A DNA stretch of 64,000 nt from Vanilla planifolia (lineage: Eukaryota > Streptophyta > Magnoliopsida > Asparagales > Orchidaceae): positions 268,501 to 332,500 of the forward strand of contig JAIUJO010000069.1 of assembly GCA_023846275.1 (NCBI GenBank), written 5' to 3'. The translations under genes were made by a program, and so were the position numbers. A model generated the notes under the pieces. That model was not told the DNA's origin and did no database searches. It saw only the letters and a list, made by a program, of their open reading frames with translations. Shown here piece by piece: positions 19,616 to 30,200 of this stretch (within the stretch, counting starts at the first letter, position 1; every line of letters starts with the position of its first letter).

Positions 19616-21092
19616 ATGCATGCAGACAAATGTACTTCCACTCACATACATATGCACACATAAAGACACACACACATGTGCACAAACATGCGTACACACA
19701 CATACATACATGCACTTGAACATATAAACACTCGAACAAGCACGCTCATTCATGCACATACACATGCTTGTGTACACACATGCACAATCTCATACACTCA
19801 TACAAGCATGCACACATTGGTACACGCATATATACACACATACACACAAACACAAGGGATGCACATACAAAAATGTTGACACAAATAAATGTAAACACGT
19901 GTGAACACATGCCCACCTCACATACATTGGTGCACACGCACACCTATACACGCACACATGCATGTAGTCACACATGAACACATATATGCACATGCATAGG
20001 TATAGGCACACATGCAAGCACACAATTAAACACGTATACAAATGCTTACACAAGCACACATACACACACAAATACATGTAGGCACATGCACACACATTCA
20101 TATGTACACACAAGCACATAGACACACATGCATGCACACACACACACATGCCCATGCACTCAGACACACTCATCAACACACTCATGAACATATACTTACA
20201 ACCACACATACAAACACACAAATGCACCCACATATATAGACATACACATACACGCACACATGTATAGACACACACATACACACATGGGCACACCCATGCT
20301 TACACATGCCAAGACATGGAAATGTACTGCATGCAATTATACATGCACACACATGCACATGCATACACACATACACACACATGCACATCTACCCACACAA
20401 AAATAGACAAATAATCTTATGAACAAAATGCACACACATGCATATACACATGCACACATATACATAAAGAGAAACATATGCAAACACATATAGCTATACA
20501 CTCATGTATGCACTCTCACACACATGCACTTATGCACACACAATCACACACATACACATACACCTACAAAAAATTTTAGATGAACACAATTATACACAAA
20601 CACTTACAAGAACACATATACATATACACATATAGGCACACACAAACACATGCATACATACAAACATGTTCACACACATAAAAGCATAGACACATCCATG
20701 CATACACACACACATATACACAAGTGCATGCACACACAAACACACACACAATCACAAACACACACACACATATAGGCACAAACGTATATGTATGCTAGTA
20801 TGAACCTACAACTGCACACATACGCATGTATACAAACAATACACACACACACAAACATGCAGGTGCAAACTCACACGCACCCACATACTAACATATGTAA
20901 ACATGCAAATGTGCACACACACATACACACTCACATGCACACAGATGAGTGCACACACATATATGTAGAAATGCAAAAAAGAATGAATTATCCTTATTTT
21001 GCTTTGTCACAAAAAATTAGAAGAAAGATTTGTCATCTAAAAACATGTTTTTAGGTTATATAAGAACTAGAGAATTTATATGATAAACTATT

Positions 21093-22081
21093 GTGTTTCC
21101 TACTCAAGAAAATAAACAAATAAGAAATCAATTGAAAAAAGAGAAGAAAAAAAGGAAGGGAGAAACTTTATGCAACTCAAAAGCAAATTCTTCATCTCAA
21201 GGTGCACAACATTTTTCTACCTTTGATAATGATAGTCAAACTATTAATGATAATAAATTGATTATTTCTTTTGATGTACTTATAGTTGAGCATACAAAAT
21301 TGATTAAGATGTATGCTAGACTTTGTCTAAAATATTACAAACAAGAGTATTGTGTTTGCATATAAAAAAGACAATGTAATAAGCATAGAGTTAGAAATGA
21401 ACTTTGGGATTCACTTAAAAATGCTACTGATCTAAGTACTTTACAAAGTAAATTTGACAAATATAAGACATCTTTAATCTCGAACAATTCATGTATTGAT
21501 TCTTTAAAATATAAAAAAAATTCTTTAAAAGAAGAAAATTTTATTTTAAAAGAAAAATAGCAAATATTTGGTTTATAGGAAAATAGTTAAATGATTTGAA
21601 AGAAAATATTGTTAGTGTTCCCTCATGTACCTGCACTCCTTATATTTATACACATTCATATGTGTATTTACATGCTCAAGCCTTTGCACATATGATTGAA
21701 AACAGCAGTTCTTTGAATGAAAGTTCTAATGTTACTTCTTATTTGACTCAAAAATATAGATCCAAATCTTCATATTTATAAGTACGATAATAAATATTAT
21801 TATATTACGCATGTGCACAAACATCCTTCATCATATAACTATGTGGTTAAAATAATGTTAGTTTACATACCCATAAATTTTATATTAAATCTGATGTTGC
21901 ATGTAATTATTGTGATAAACATGAACATATTTCTTATGATTACCAAATTAAAAAATTTATTTATTCGAAGAAAGATAAATACAAACAAATTTCTAAGAGA
22001 ATAAATTTAGCAATTATCTTTGTAAAAGTACCTTAATCACACACAATCACAGTTGAACCCAAGATAATTTAGGTTCCAAAA
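21093..22081 (+). pseudogene. gag: gag 3' portion of a copia element, broken
   Basis: Readable pieces lie in two frames. A Lys-rich stretch, then a Ser-rich stretch, then an acidic/Leu-rich helical region (including HTKLIKMYARL) occupy 21,093-21,560 in one frame, with an internal TAA at 21,363. The next frame is open at 21,596-21,781, and the first frame looks better again to about 21,870. The second frame resumes with a CCHC-type zinc knuckle: Cys codons at 21,902 and 21,911 and His at 21,926, but the last ligand is Tyr (TAC, 21,941) instead of Cys. Lys-rich sequence follows, then the linker VPK at 22,073-22,081, preceded by TAG where plant copia Gag usually has Trp. At least three frame changes and several stops make it non-functional. 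The pattern matches the C-terminal half of plant copia Gag. Confidence 0.75.
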
Positions 22082-22449
22082 TTTAAAATTTAAGTAGTTG
22101 AATTAACATCTCTCCATATTTTAGGACCTATGGAGACAAGCCTAGCTTTTGAGTTTGTGACTCACATACAAAATATTTATAGTTCTTAGCTTATTTAGCA
22201 TTAGGTAGAGGATAAAATCTTTTTAGAAATAGTATCAATCAATATTAATTATTTAGAATTTATTAGTTAATGTATACAATTGTTACATAATGAATTCAAA
22301 TATTATGAGTTAGTAAATACCATTGTTTCTTCATAACAAGTTTTGATAAAATGTGATTGAATGATAATATGATTTGTTATTAAAATTGAACAAACAAATT
22401 ACTAGGCCTTTACAGATAATTTATTTTGACACAAAAATCTTAAGTTTAG
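22082..22449 (+). other. Unrecognised AT-rich stretch between the gag and integrase relics
   Basis: In an intact copia element this interval would carry the aspartic protease. I could not find its Asp-Ser/Thr-Gly active-site motif in any + frame. A stretch near 22,258-22,310 weakly resembles the Leu-Leu-Ser-rich segment that normally precedes the pre-integrase domain, but it needs a frame change and is not proof. The protease is probably deleted or decayed beyond recognition by eye. Confidence 0.5.
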
Positions 22450-22530
22450 ATGAAAACAAACTTGGGCTTTATTATTTGACATCGATGTTTTCTAAATTTG
22501 CATGAGTTAAATTTTATAAGTTTAAAATGT
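22450..22530 (+). pseudogene. pol: GAG pre-integrase / HHCC relic
   Basis: The frame gives KTNLGFII, a stop (TGA, 22,477), then H-R-C and downstream L-H-E-L-N-F-I-S-L. This lines up with the start of the copia pre-integrase zinc domain, where a Trp-His-Arg-Arg-Leu-Gly-His motif is usual. The stop sits exactly at the Trp position and Cys replaces the second Arg, both explainable by single transitions. The second half of the HHCC domain (two Cys) is not recognisable. Context supports the reading: it lies 3' of gag and 5' of the integrase core, as in copia elements. Confidence 0.7.
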
Positions 22531-22711
22531 AACCATCATAAGTTTTGTTGAATTGGTTAGAAAATTACAAAGACAAAATATTTTAATTTAATAAATTTTA
22601 AAAATAAATTTCTTTATGATTGTTATCAAGAATAGAAAATATTTGATCAATTTTATCTTCCACTTAAAAAACATACAAGAGTATTCAAGGGAAACTAATA
22701 ACCACTATATG

Positions 22712-22783
22712 TTTCTAGATAATATAGATCATAAATTTTCTAGATTTATATTAATTATTTTTCTTTTGAATAGAAAAAATAGT
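22712..22783 (+). pseudogene. pol: Integrase core (rve) fragment
   Basis: A 24-codon open stretch, from FLDNID through FSRF to FLLNRKN, matches the first strand pair of the copia integrase core. There the family has Val-Asp-Asp-Phe/Tyr-Ser-Arg-Phe followed by a hydrophobic strand ending Phe-Leu-Lys. The catalytic Asp of this block is still readable as the D of N-I-D; the second acidic position has become His. TGA ends the frame at 22,784. A weaker match to the next catalytic block (around Glu-Phe at 22,900-22,905) can be seen in another frame. The rest of integrase is missing or unrecognisable. Confidence 0.72.
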
Positions 22784-23068
22784 TGAAAATTTTATTAATA
22801 TGATTTGGGAATTAGAAAAATAAAAATATACATGTTGTGTTTGGTGAGTTATTTATAAAAATAATAATAAATATTTTAATCTCACATAGAAGTATTTGTG
22901 AATTTAGAATTGAAGAAAAAAAAGTAAATTAAATAATAAGGAATATAAAGAAAAAGCTAGCCAACAAGTATCTTTAGTTTGATTGTATCAAAATCCATAT
23001 GAATCAATTAAATGATATGGTAGTCAAAGTTTCAAAACATAAGTTTCTATGAATGTAATTGATAAAAT

Positions 23069-23330
23069 ACATTTGTTTCTTTTGTACAACCAAAATTTAT
23101 TAAAGAAGCCCTTAAGGGTGCAGGTTCATGTCATGAATTGATAATTAGATGCACTTGAGAGAAATTAAGTATAAAATTTAGTTCATATGCTTAGTGATCA
23201 ACAATTGATTTAAGCTAAATTAGTATTTAAGAATAAACTATATGAAGTAGGAGCAACTATTAAAAATAATTTTGGGTTTGTTACTAAAGATATATAATCA
23301 ACTTCGTCATTATATGAGAAATCATAAAAA
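23069..23330 (+). pseudogene. pol: Reverse transcriptase (RVT_2) N-terminal relic
   Basis: This is the clearest homology in the window. The piece 23,069-23,140 gives PKFIKEALKG, the segment that leads into copia RT. After a frame change at about 23,133 the frame gives LDALERN (23,145-23,165), then NLV, SDQQLI, AK, VFKNKLYE, GAT and FVTK, following the copia RT N-terminal block residue by residue. Stops fall at positions where the family has Gln, Trp, Glu or Gly (TAA 23,166; TAA 23,172; others upstream and downstream). The catalytic core beyond this point, including the Tyr-x-Asp-Asp region, is not recognisable; similarity fades by about 23,330. Confidence 0.85.
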
Positions 23331-23386
23331 TATAATATTCTACTTTATTAGAGATTATATCATTAACAATTTATAGAGTTAATGTG

Positions 23387-23460
23387 CTAGAACTTAGAAC
23401 AAGCTTAAGCTAAATTTCAGAGAGAATTAAAAAATTTATCTATTGAATGTATCCTTGATC
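23387..23460 (+). pseudogene. pol: Reverse transcriptase mid-domain relic
   Basis: The frame reads L-E-L-R-T-S-L-S, a stop (TAA, 23,411), I-S-E-R-I-K-K-F. It aligns with the copia RT segment whose usual pattern is Gly-Leu-Lys-Gln-Ala-Pro-Arg-Ala-Trp-Tyr-x-Arg-Leu-x-x-Phe; the stop lies close to the family's Ala-Trp. Only about 60 bp separate it from the N-terminal relic, where an intact element has roughly 200 bp or more, so an internal deletion is likely. Downstream frames show nothing further that I recognise. The match is short, so confidence is moderate. Confidence 0.58.
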
Positions 23461-24105
23461 TTTTTTTATTAAAATATTTAATAACTTTAACTAAAAAAAT
23501 AATTTTTTTGAGTAAAGACAAGTATTTTTTTTATTTTTTGAAAGAAATTTAGATTTGTTAGTTCATATCATTGTGGTAAAGTTATAAATAATTTCTACAA
23601 GTGAATTCTCTATCATTATCATTAGAATTGATAGGAAATGATTTATTAATTAGGAATTAACTATAGTTCTTAGAATTTATAGTTGCATATCCACAGTTCT
23701 ATTGTATATCTTTTAATCTTCTTTAACTTAAAAAGGTAGAAGTCCTTAAAACATGTTTGGTTTTATGATTTTGTTTTAAATTGAGTTCTCATAAAAATTG
23801 TGAGAACATATATGAAGAAAGTAAAAGAGTTCAACATCATCAACACTACATAAATAGAATGCGTGACAATTTATTAGTATTATTATGTTTATAAAAGATT
23901 GTTAATATTTTTCCTTATAAAGTATAATGACTATTTTTTTATTTATGCTAGAAAATTAATAAATTATTTTTCCTATTGATGTAATTTTTTAACAAAGATG
24001 TATTATAGTTTGTACCTTTAGATATTTAAAGACAAATCATGCATAAATGTTATTATTGTGTTCACCCTTTTTTGCATCTTTCATTTTTATTTTATCTTTT
24101 ATTAC
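23461..24105 (+). other. Unrecognised AT-rich stretch where RT 3' end and RNase H would lie
   Basis: About 645 bp, rich in A and T, with stops in every frame. An intact copia element would have the RT active site and RNase H here. I looked for Tyr-Val-Asp-Asp and for the RNase H signature near the end of pol and found neither. The stretch is probably element-derived, since element features resume at 24,106, but its content cannot be assigned by eye. Confidence 0.5.
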
Positions 24106-24125
24106 ATGACAAAAAGGAAAGATGT
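24106..24125 (+). other. Polypurine-tract-like site 1, Sirevirus type
   Basis: The site reads ATGACAAAAAGGAAAGATG. It corresponds to the motif after pol in many plant copia elements, where a short AT-rich lead-in ends in a run of A followed by G residues. The G run has been eroded to GG plus A. Its position after the expected end of pol and upstream of a second and third tract supports the reading. Confidence 0.6.
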
Positions 24126-24184
24126 ATGAAAAAAATATTTATTGCATCCCAAGTTTGTGGCATAATTATATCAATTTCATATAT

Positions 24185-24210
24185 TTAGGGTGAGCAAGAA
24201 TGTAGGGGGA
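24185..24210 (+). other. Polypurine-tract-like site 2 (double G-rich tract)
   Basis: Two G-rich purine runs sit side by side: TTTAGGGTGAGCAAGAATG and then TAGGGGGA. Runs of four or five G are very rare elsewhere in the + strand of this window. A cluster of GGGGGA-type tracts ahead of the 3' LTR is characteristic of Sireviruses, so this site is the main support for that lineage. Confidence 0.62.
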
Positions 24211-24264
24211 CCATATGTATGCTTATATGATTTATATCTTTTTAGTTCACTATTTTGTCAATGA

Positions 24265-24287
24265 TTTTGTCATAATAAAAAAAAGAT
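24265..24287 (+). other. Terminal polypurine tract and probable 3' LTR boundary
   Basis: The sequence TTTTGTCATAATAAAAAAAAG followed by A matches the plant copia arrangement in which TTTGTCAT-type sequence leads into an A/G-rich tract immediately before the LTR. The tract has lost its G run. The following bases TATTAACA look like an LTR start (normally TG...) with one G-to-A change. The other LTR is missing, so the boundary cannot be confirmed by comparing LTRs. Confidence 0.6.
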
Positions 24288-24734
24288 ATTAACATACATT
24301 TGGTCATGACACCACTTCTTTAATGACAACAAAACTGTTGTGTTAGTTTTTCTAATATATTTCATAAGTTTCTCTTAGGTCATGTATCTCAAACTCTTAT
24401 GAGATCAATCAATTGAAGAGTTTTGATCAGATATCTTATGAAGCAATTCACATGTGAAGCAATGTCAAGTTATGTTTGGTGGCTATGCTCTAGTTGTGTC
24501 ATAAATGGTATATCAAAGAGTTTTTGATCAAACTCTTAAAGAAGAAGCTGACCATCAAGAGTTTTATCCAAAACATCAACTAGTTTGATTGTTTATCCTA
24601 TTTCTTAGTTACATATAATATAATTAGGTTCATAACATTATTCATTTACATGTATTATTGATTTCTTATACATTATCATTTTAGTAGTTGCAAAAATATT
24701 TTGTTATTTTAATAACTAGAAAATTACTTTCAAA
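24287..24734 (+). mobile_element. Probable 3' LTR, partial or solo end
   Basis: Non-coding, moderately AT-rich sequence follows the terminal polypurine tract. It contains repeated words such as GAGTTTTGATCA / GAGTTTTTGATCA (near 24,417 and 24,518) and TCAAACTCTTA, an arrangement of short internal repeats compatible with an LTR U3. A TATA-like sequence lies near 24,610. The LTR's 3' end (CA-3') could not be placed, so the end given is only where the diverged tandem duplication begins. Confidence 0.48.
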
Positions 24735-25180
24735 AGTAATAAAAATACTAATAATAATAATAAATATATAAAAGATGTTTTTAAAAAAAGAAAAAAAAAT
24801 TGCAAATTAACCTAACAAAAAGCCAAGCCTATATGTTTGTGCCAAGTGGCATTAAATACTAGGCAATGGGCTTAAGGAGTTGTGGGTAAATAGACCATCC
24901 AAATCAAGTCGGGTTAGGCCCTAGTATCGACCAAACCCAATGCAACTTGGAATCGTAACGAGTCATGATGTTTTTGTTTTTTTAATAGCAAGAAGTTTTT
25001 AAAAAGTAAAATAATAATAACAATAATAATAATAATAATAAATATATCAAAGATGTTTTAGAAAAAAAATTTGGCCAAACAATCCAACACACAACTAAGC
25101 TCATAAGCCCGAGCAAAGTAGTCTGAAGAACTTGGCAATGAGCTTAAGGAGCTGTGAGTAAGGAGACCATGCGACCGTGT
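24735..25180 (+). repeat. Diverged ~272-bp tandem duplication at the right edge of the AT-rich block
   Basis: Two related segments occur: 24,735-24,900 and 25,004-25,172. Both start with an (AAT)n microsatellite, pass through AAATATAT...AAAGATGTTT and an A-rich run, and end with a shared GC-richer stretch (C-T-A/T-G-G-C-A-A-T-G-G/A-G-C-T-T-A-A-G-G-A-G) and then GACCAT. Spacing is 278 bp at the AGATG word and 272 bp at the GGCAATG word. Copy 1 continues into non-repeat sequence; copy 2 stops at the satellite. It could be the end of the LTR, a separate repeat, or host DNA. Confidence 0.75.
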
Positions 25181-27183
25181 TTACATACGAATATGCACAC
25201 ACACACACATTCATGTATACACACACATGCATTCATACACACTTACACACAAACTGCTCACATAAAAACACTCACATGCACATATACATATGGATAGAAG
25301 AACACACATATAAACACATACACAAATACACAAGCATGCAAGCATGCACATACACATGCACATCCACATGCATAAGACCACACACATAACCATGCACACA
25401 CATAAACACACATGTGCACACATTCACTTGAATATGCACATTGAAAGACAAACACACTTGCACACTCACAAAATCATACACATACTTATACGTGCACACA
25501 AGCACACACAAGCAAACAGATGGCAAAACATTCATGTACACACACCCACAATCATACGTGCCAACATCCACACACACAAACACCTATGCACACACACATG
25601 TACACCTACAAGTGCACCCACACTCACACATGCACAAACAAACACATACACACACATATTCAAACACACTCATAAACTTACATGCATAAGCACATGCACA
25701 CACTCAAATGCAAATGCACAGGCCCGCATACATGTACACACACTTCCACACACACATGCACGCACACATATATGCATGCACCAACTCACACACTCATGCA
25801 CACACCACACACACCTACACCACCAACCCATGTACAAGCAAACTCGCACACACCCATGCACACAAAAGAATAGCCACATGTGTCCATCGACACTAATGCA
25901 TGCACACATGTAAGCACACATTCGCAACGACACACGTGCATACACAGATGGACACATACACACAAGCACTCATACTCATATGCACACATACACACGCACA
26001 TAAACACAAACATACACACTTGCACACATTCACACAAGCACACACACACACACTTACATGCACATGCATACATTCACACATTCATACATGTTCAAATGCA
26101 AATATACACGCATACACATTTGCAAAAATACACATGCACAGATACACAACCACACATGCACGTTGGAACACACACACACACACATTCACACATGAATACA
26201 TGTAAACACACAAACACACACTCAAGCATAAGTACCCAAAACAAGTACCCACACATGCATTGAAGCACATACACACACATGCACACACACACATACACAC
26301 ACTTGCTTGTGCTCACATATGTACAAAATAACACACATAAACACACACTTATGTGCATGCACATACACATACATGCACAAGTTCACATGTACACTAACAC
26401 AAACACACAAAAGCACACATACATGCAAACTCACATGCACACAAACACACACTTATAGACATATGCTCATACATACACACAAACACATGCACACACACAA
26501 TCATGCAATCACACACATGCATACACACAAATACACACAGAAACAAAAACACATATAAGTATACACAGGAGCTAAGTACACTTACATGTTCATACACACA
26601 CACATATAAATATCATAAATGTTTACACATATATGCTTGCATGTACACACAAACATAAACATGCACCACACAAACACATGCATTCACATGCACACACACA
26701 TACACACAAAATCCTATACACACATGCTTGCGCATGAACATGCACGTACACACAAACCAAAATAGACACATGCATATAAGCACGCACATATGCACATGCT
26801 TGTAGACACACAAACATGCACGTGCACATATGCATGTGCATGGAAACACACACACACAAGAAGACACACACATGAACACAGATGCACCAACACACATACA
26901 TAAACACTGAGGTAAAACATGTACATGCACATTTTGACCTATGCAAGAACACTTATAAGCATAAACACACACATATGCATACAAACACGCCTATGTTCAC
27001 ACATGCACGCATGCACACACACACATAAATGCACACACTCATAGGATCACACACACATAAAAACATGCATGCATACACAAACACATGCACAAATAAAAAA
27101 ACATGCATGCACACACACCTGCAAACACAAAGCACGTGCATTTGAACACATGCCTACCAAAGCATGTGTACACATGCAAACAT

Positions 27184-27245
27184 GTGGAACTCCCACACGC
27201 ATGCATGGACAAAATAATACAAATACAAAAAAATTCATAAACGCA
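27184..27245. other. Non-repeat island in the array
   Basis: A patch that departs from the array vocabulary: GTGGAACTCCCACACGC, then GACAAAATAATACAAATAC followed by AAAAAAATTC. No coding or RNA signature is visible. It may be diverged repeat or a small insertion. Confidence 0.4.
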
Positions 27246-30200
27246 TGGATGCAAACACTTTGACATGCATGCACATACATGCACATGAACACACAAACTC
27301 ATGCACACCCCAATACACTTGCATGCACACACAAATAGTATCATGGAGGTACACACATTCATACACATCCATCCACAGACACACACATGCACACAAGCAA
27401 AACATGAACAAAAATAAGCACATGAACTCACATACAGGCAAACACATGCATACACTTGCACACATGCACACACGTAATCTCATATGAACACCCACACATT
27501 TACACACACGTATACACACATTCAAACATGCAGACACATACATGTACACACATACACTTGGACCCTCACTCACACAAGCCCATCAACATGCACACAGACG
27601 TGTGCTTAGGAACAGATACAGAAATACACATGCATATGCACAAGAACAAATGTGCACATGCACAGGTTTGTATGACACATGCGCACCTATAGGAACATAC
27701 ACCTAAGCACACATGAATACCCACATGCATGCACACATGCATGCACATACATTTGCACATCCACAAAAATGCACATATGTACACATACACATATGCACAC
27801 ATACTCACTCATACATATACAGATGTACACATAGGCATGCATATGCATGCACATAAGTACACAAATACCCACAAACACATACACACACACATTGACACAT
27901 GTGCATACAACACAAAAACACATAGATGCACACATAGACACATACAAGTAAAGAAATGAACACAACCATCCAAAAAGCACAAAATATACAAATGCATACG
28001 TGCACACAAAGACACTTGTGCACAAACATATATATATACACAAGGATAAAGAATAATGTGCACACAAACATTCATAGAAATATACATGCACACACATACA
28101 CAAGCTTACATAAACACGTGAGCATGCATCAAAACTAACACTCACACACAAATCTATGAACATGCTCACGACCATCCATGCATATGTAGAAACACATGTA
28201 TGCATGCACAGAAACATACACATCACACATGTGTGCCCATGTAGACACACACACAATGGCTCACATGTGTGCACACACAAACACACACATGCATGCACAC
28301 ATGACCAGATAGAAAACAAGCACATACATACAAATGCATACATAGGAATACAAAAATGCACACATACACCCAAACCTACAAACACACATGCCTGCAAACA
28401 CATACATACACATACATGTACGTATGTTACGCAATGACAAACATAAGCACACTTACAATCATGCACATACAATAGCACAAATATGCACATGTATGGGCAA
28501 AGGTAGACATAAATACAAACACGAAGATACAAACACTTCTGTACACACATACACAGACATGCACACACACACACACATGCATGCATGCATGCATATACAC
28601 ACGCATACACACACACAAACATGTAGACACATACATGCACAAAAAAGTGCACAAACCCTCATACATATATTCATATGCCCACATGCAAACATGCATATAC
28701 ACTTGCACAAAGCCATGCACATGCGCATGAATGAGCATGCACATCTGCATAAAAGCACAAACACACTTGCACACATATAGAAACAATACAAACACACAAA
28801 AAATAATGCACACATACACACATCTACATTTGTATTCACACACACACACACACACATGAACATATGCATGCACATGCACACACGCATTTGAACACGTGCA
28901 CACACATACAAGCATATGCACAAACATGTACAGACACATGCATATACATTCACACACATACAAATGTACACACACTCATTCTAGTGCATGTAGACACATG
29001 CACACACACATACATATACATATACATACACAAACACATGCACATGCACACAAGCACAAGAGCATTTATGCACACACAAAAATATGCATAAACATATGCA
29101 TGCACTTGAACACACACATGCACGTACACACACACAACTAAAGCACACAAACACATGCATATGCATATGCACATATAAACTCACAGATATGAACTCACAC
29201 ATAATGACAAACATTAATATTCACATGCATAAGAAAGCACACATGCACAGAAGAACACATGTGCACTAGTTTGTCCAAACACATGAATACACACCCATGT
29301 ATACACATACACACACACACACACACCTACACACACATGCACAAACACAGATAAATATGCTTACACATATAAATGGAAAGACACATACATGGTCACAAAT
29401 ATGCAAGACAATGCATGCATATGCACACATACTAGCAAATAGACACACACTCATACTCATAAGCATAAACATGTACATAAAGAAATGCACAGACATCCAT
29501 TGACAAACAAATATGTAAACATGAAAGAATATGCACATACATACACACTACACACACGTACCCATGCACACAAATGCACATGCATAGACATGCATGCAAA
29601 TGAACACATACGTGCACACACACACACACACACTATGCACATGCATGCACATACACACAAACACACATGCACAAACATCCACACACATGTACACACACTC
29701 ACACATGTTCATAAACGCACAAATAAATGCAAATGCATCCCTTTCGACACACACACATAGGCATACACAACCACACGCAAGTGCATGCTAATAGATAGAC
29801 AAGCATGTATACATACACACACAAACATGTACATACACACACACATGTTGAAACATGTGCACACGCACATACATACAGGCTCACATGTACGTACACACAT
29901 TCATGCACATATAGGTACCATCTTACACACAAACTTCTCTCACACACACATACAAATGTACATGCACATGCATAAACACACCCGTACTTACACACAAATG
30001 CACATGCACAAACACATATGCACATGAACAGACATGCATGAGATGCAAACATGCTCATATGCATAGGCTTATACATGCATGCACACATAAACAAATGCAC
30101 TTGAACATTTTAATGCACACACACACATAAGTAGATGTACTCGTACACACACATACACACCACAAAAACACATATATACACTAACACATAGGCACGCACA

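Larger units (their letters stand above)
20976..25185 (+). mobile_element. Decayed, 5'-truncated Ty1/copia (Sirevirus-like) retrotransposon block
   Basis: This 4.2-kb AT-rich block is sharply different from the satellite on both sides. Read on the + strand it gives, in order, gag 3' remnants (about 21,093-22,081), a pre-integrase relic (22,450-22,530), an integrase-core relic (22,712-22,783), reverse-transcriptase relics (23,069-23,460), three polypurine-tract-like sites (24,106-24,287) and a probable 3' LTR start. Integrase ahead of reverse transcriptase is the copia order; gypsy elements have the reverse. Several staggered polypurine tracts before the 3' LTR are a known trait of plant Sireviruses. 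No 5' LTR, primer-binding site or gag N-terminus is present: the satellite abuts the interior of gag. Spacing is compressed relative to an intact pol, so internal deletions have occurred. No target-site duplication is visible. Copia assignment is firm; Sirevirus is probable. Confidence 0.87.

Noticed and set aside
20976..21092. A 5' LTR or primer-binding site at the left edge of the AT-rich block
   Set aside because: No sequence matching the putative 3' LTR start (24,287 onward) is present, no tRNA-complementary site is visible, and gag-type sequence begins almost at once.
23461..24105. RNase H domain or RT active site of the copia element
   Set aside because: No Tyr-x-Asp-Asp or RNase H signature could be found in any + frame by eye. 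Claiming the domain would need an alignment I cannot run.
24185..24210. TTTAGGG-type word as a plant telomere repeat trace
   Set aside because: Only a single partial match occurs, next to GGGGGA tracts. It fits a polypurine-tract cluster better than an interstitial telomere, which would show tandem TTTAGGG.
27687..28652. A 321-codon open frame on the - strand rich in Cys, Val and Met, as a possible Cys-rich protein gene
   Set aside because: Its composition follows directly from the TG/CA repeat read in codons. Overlapping frames on both strands are equally open, and there is no domain, signal peptide pattern or non-repeat sequence.
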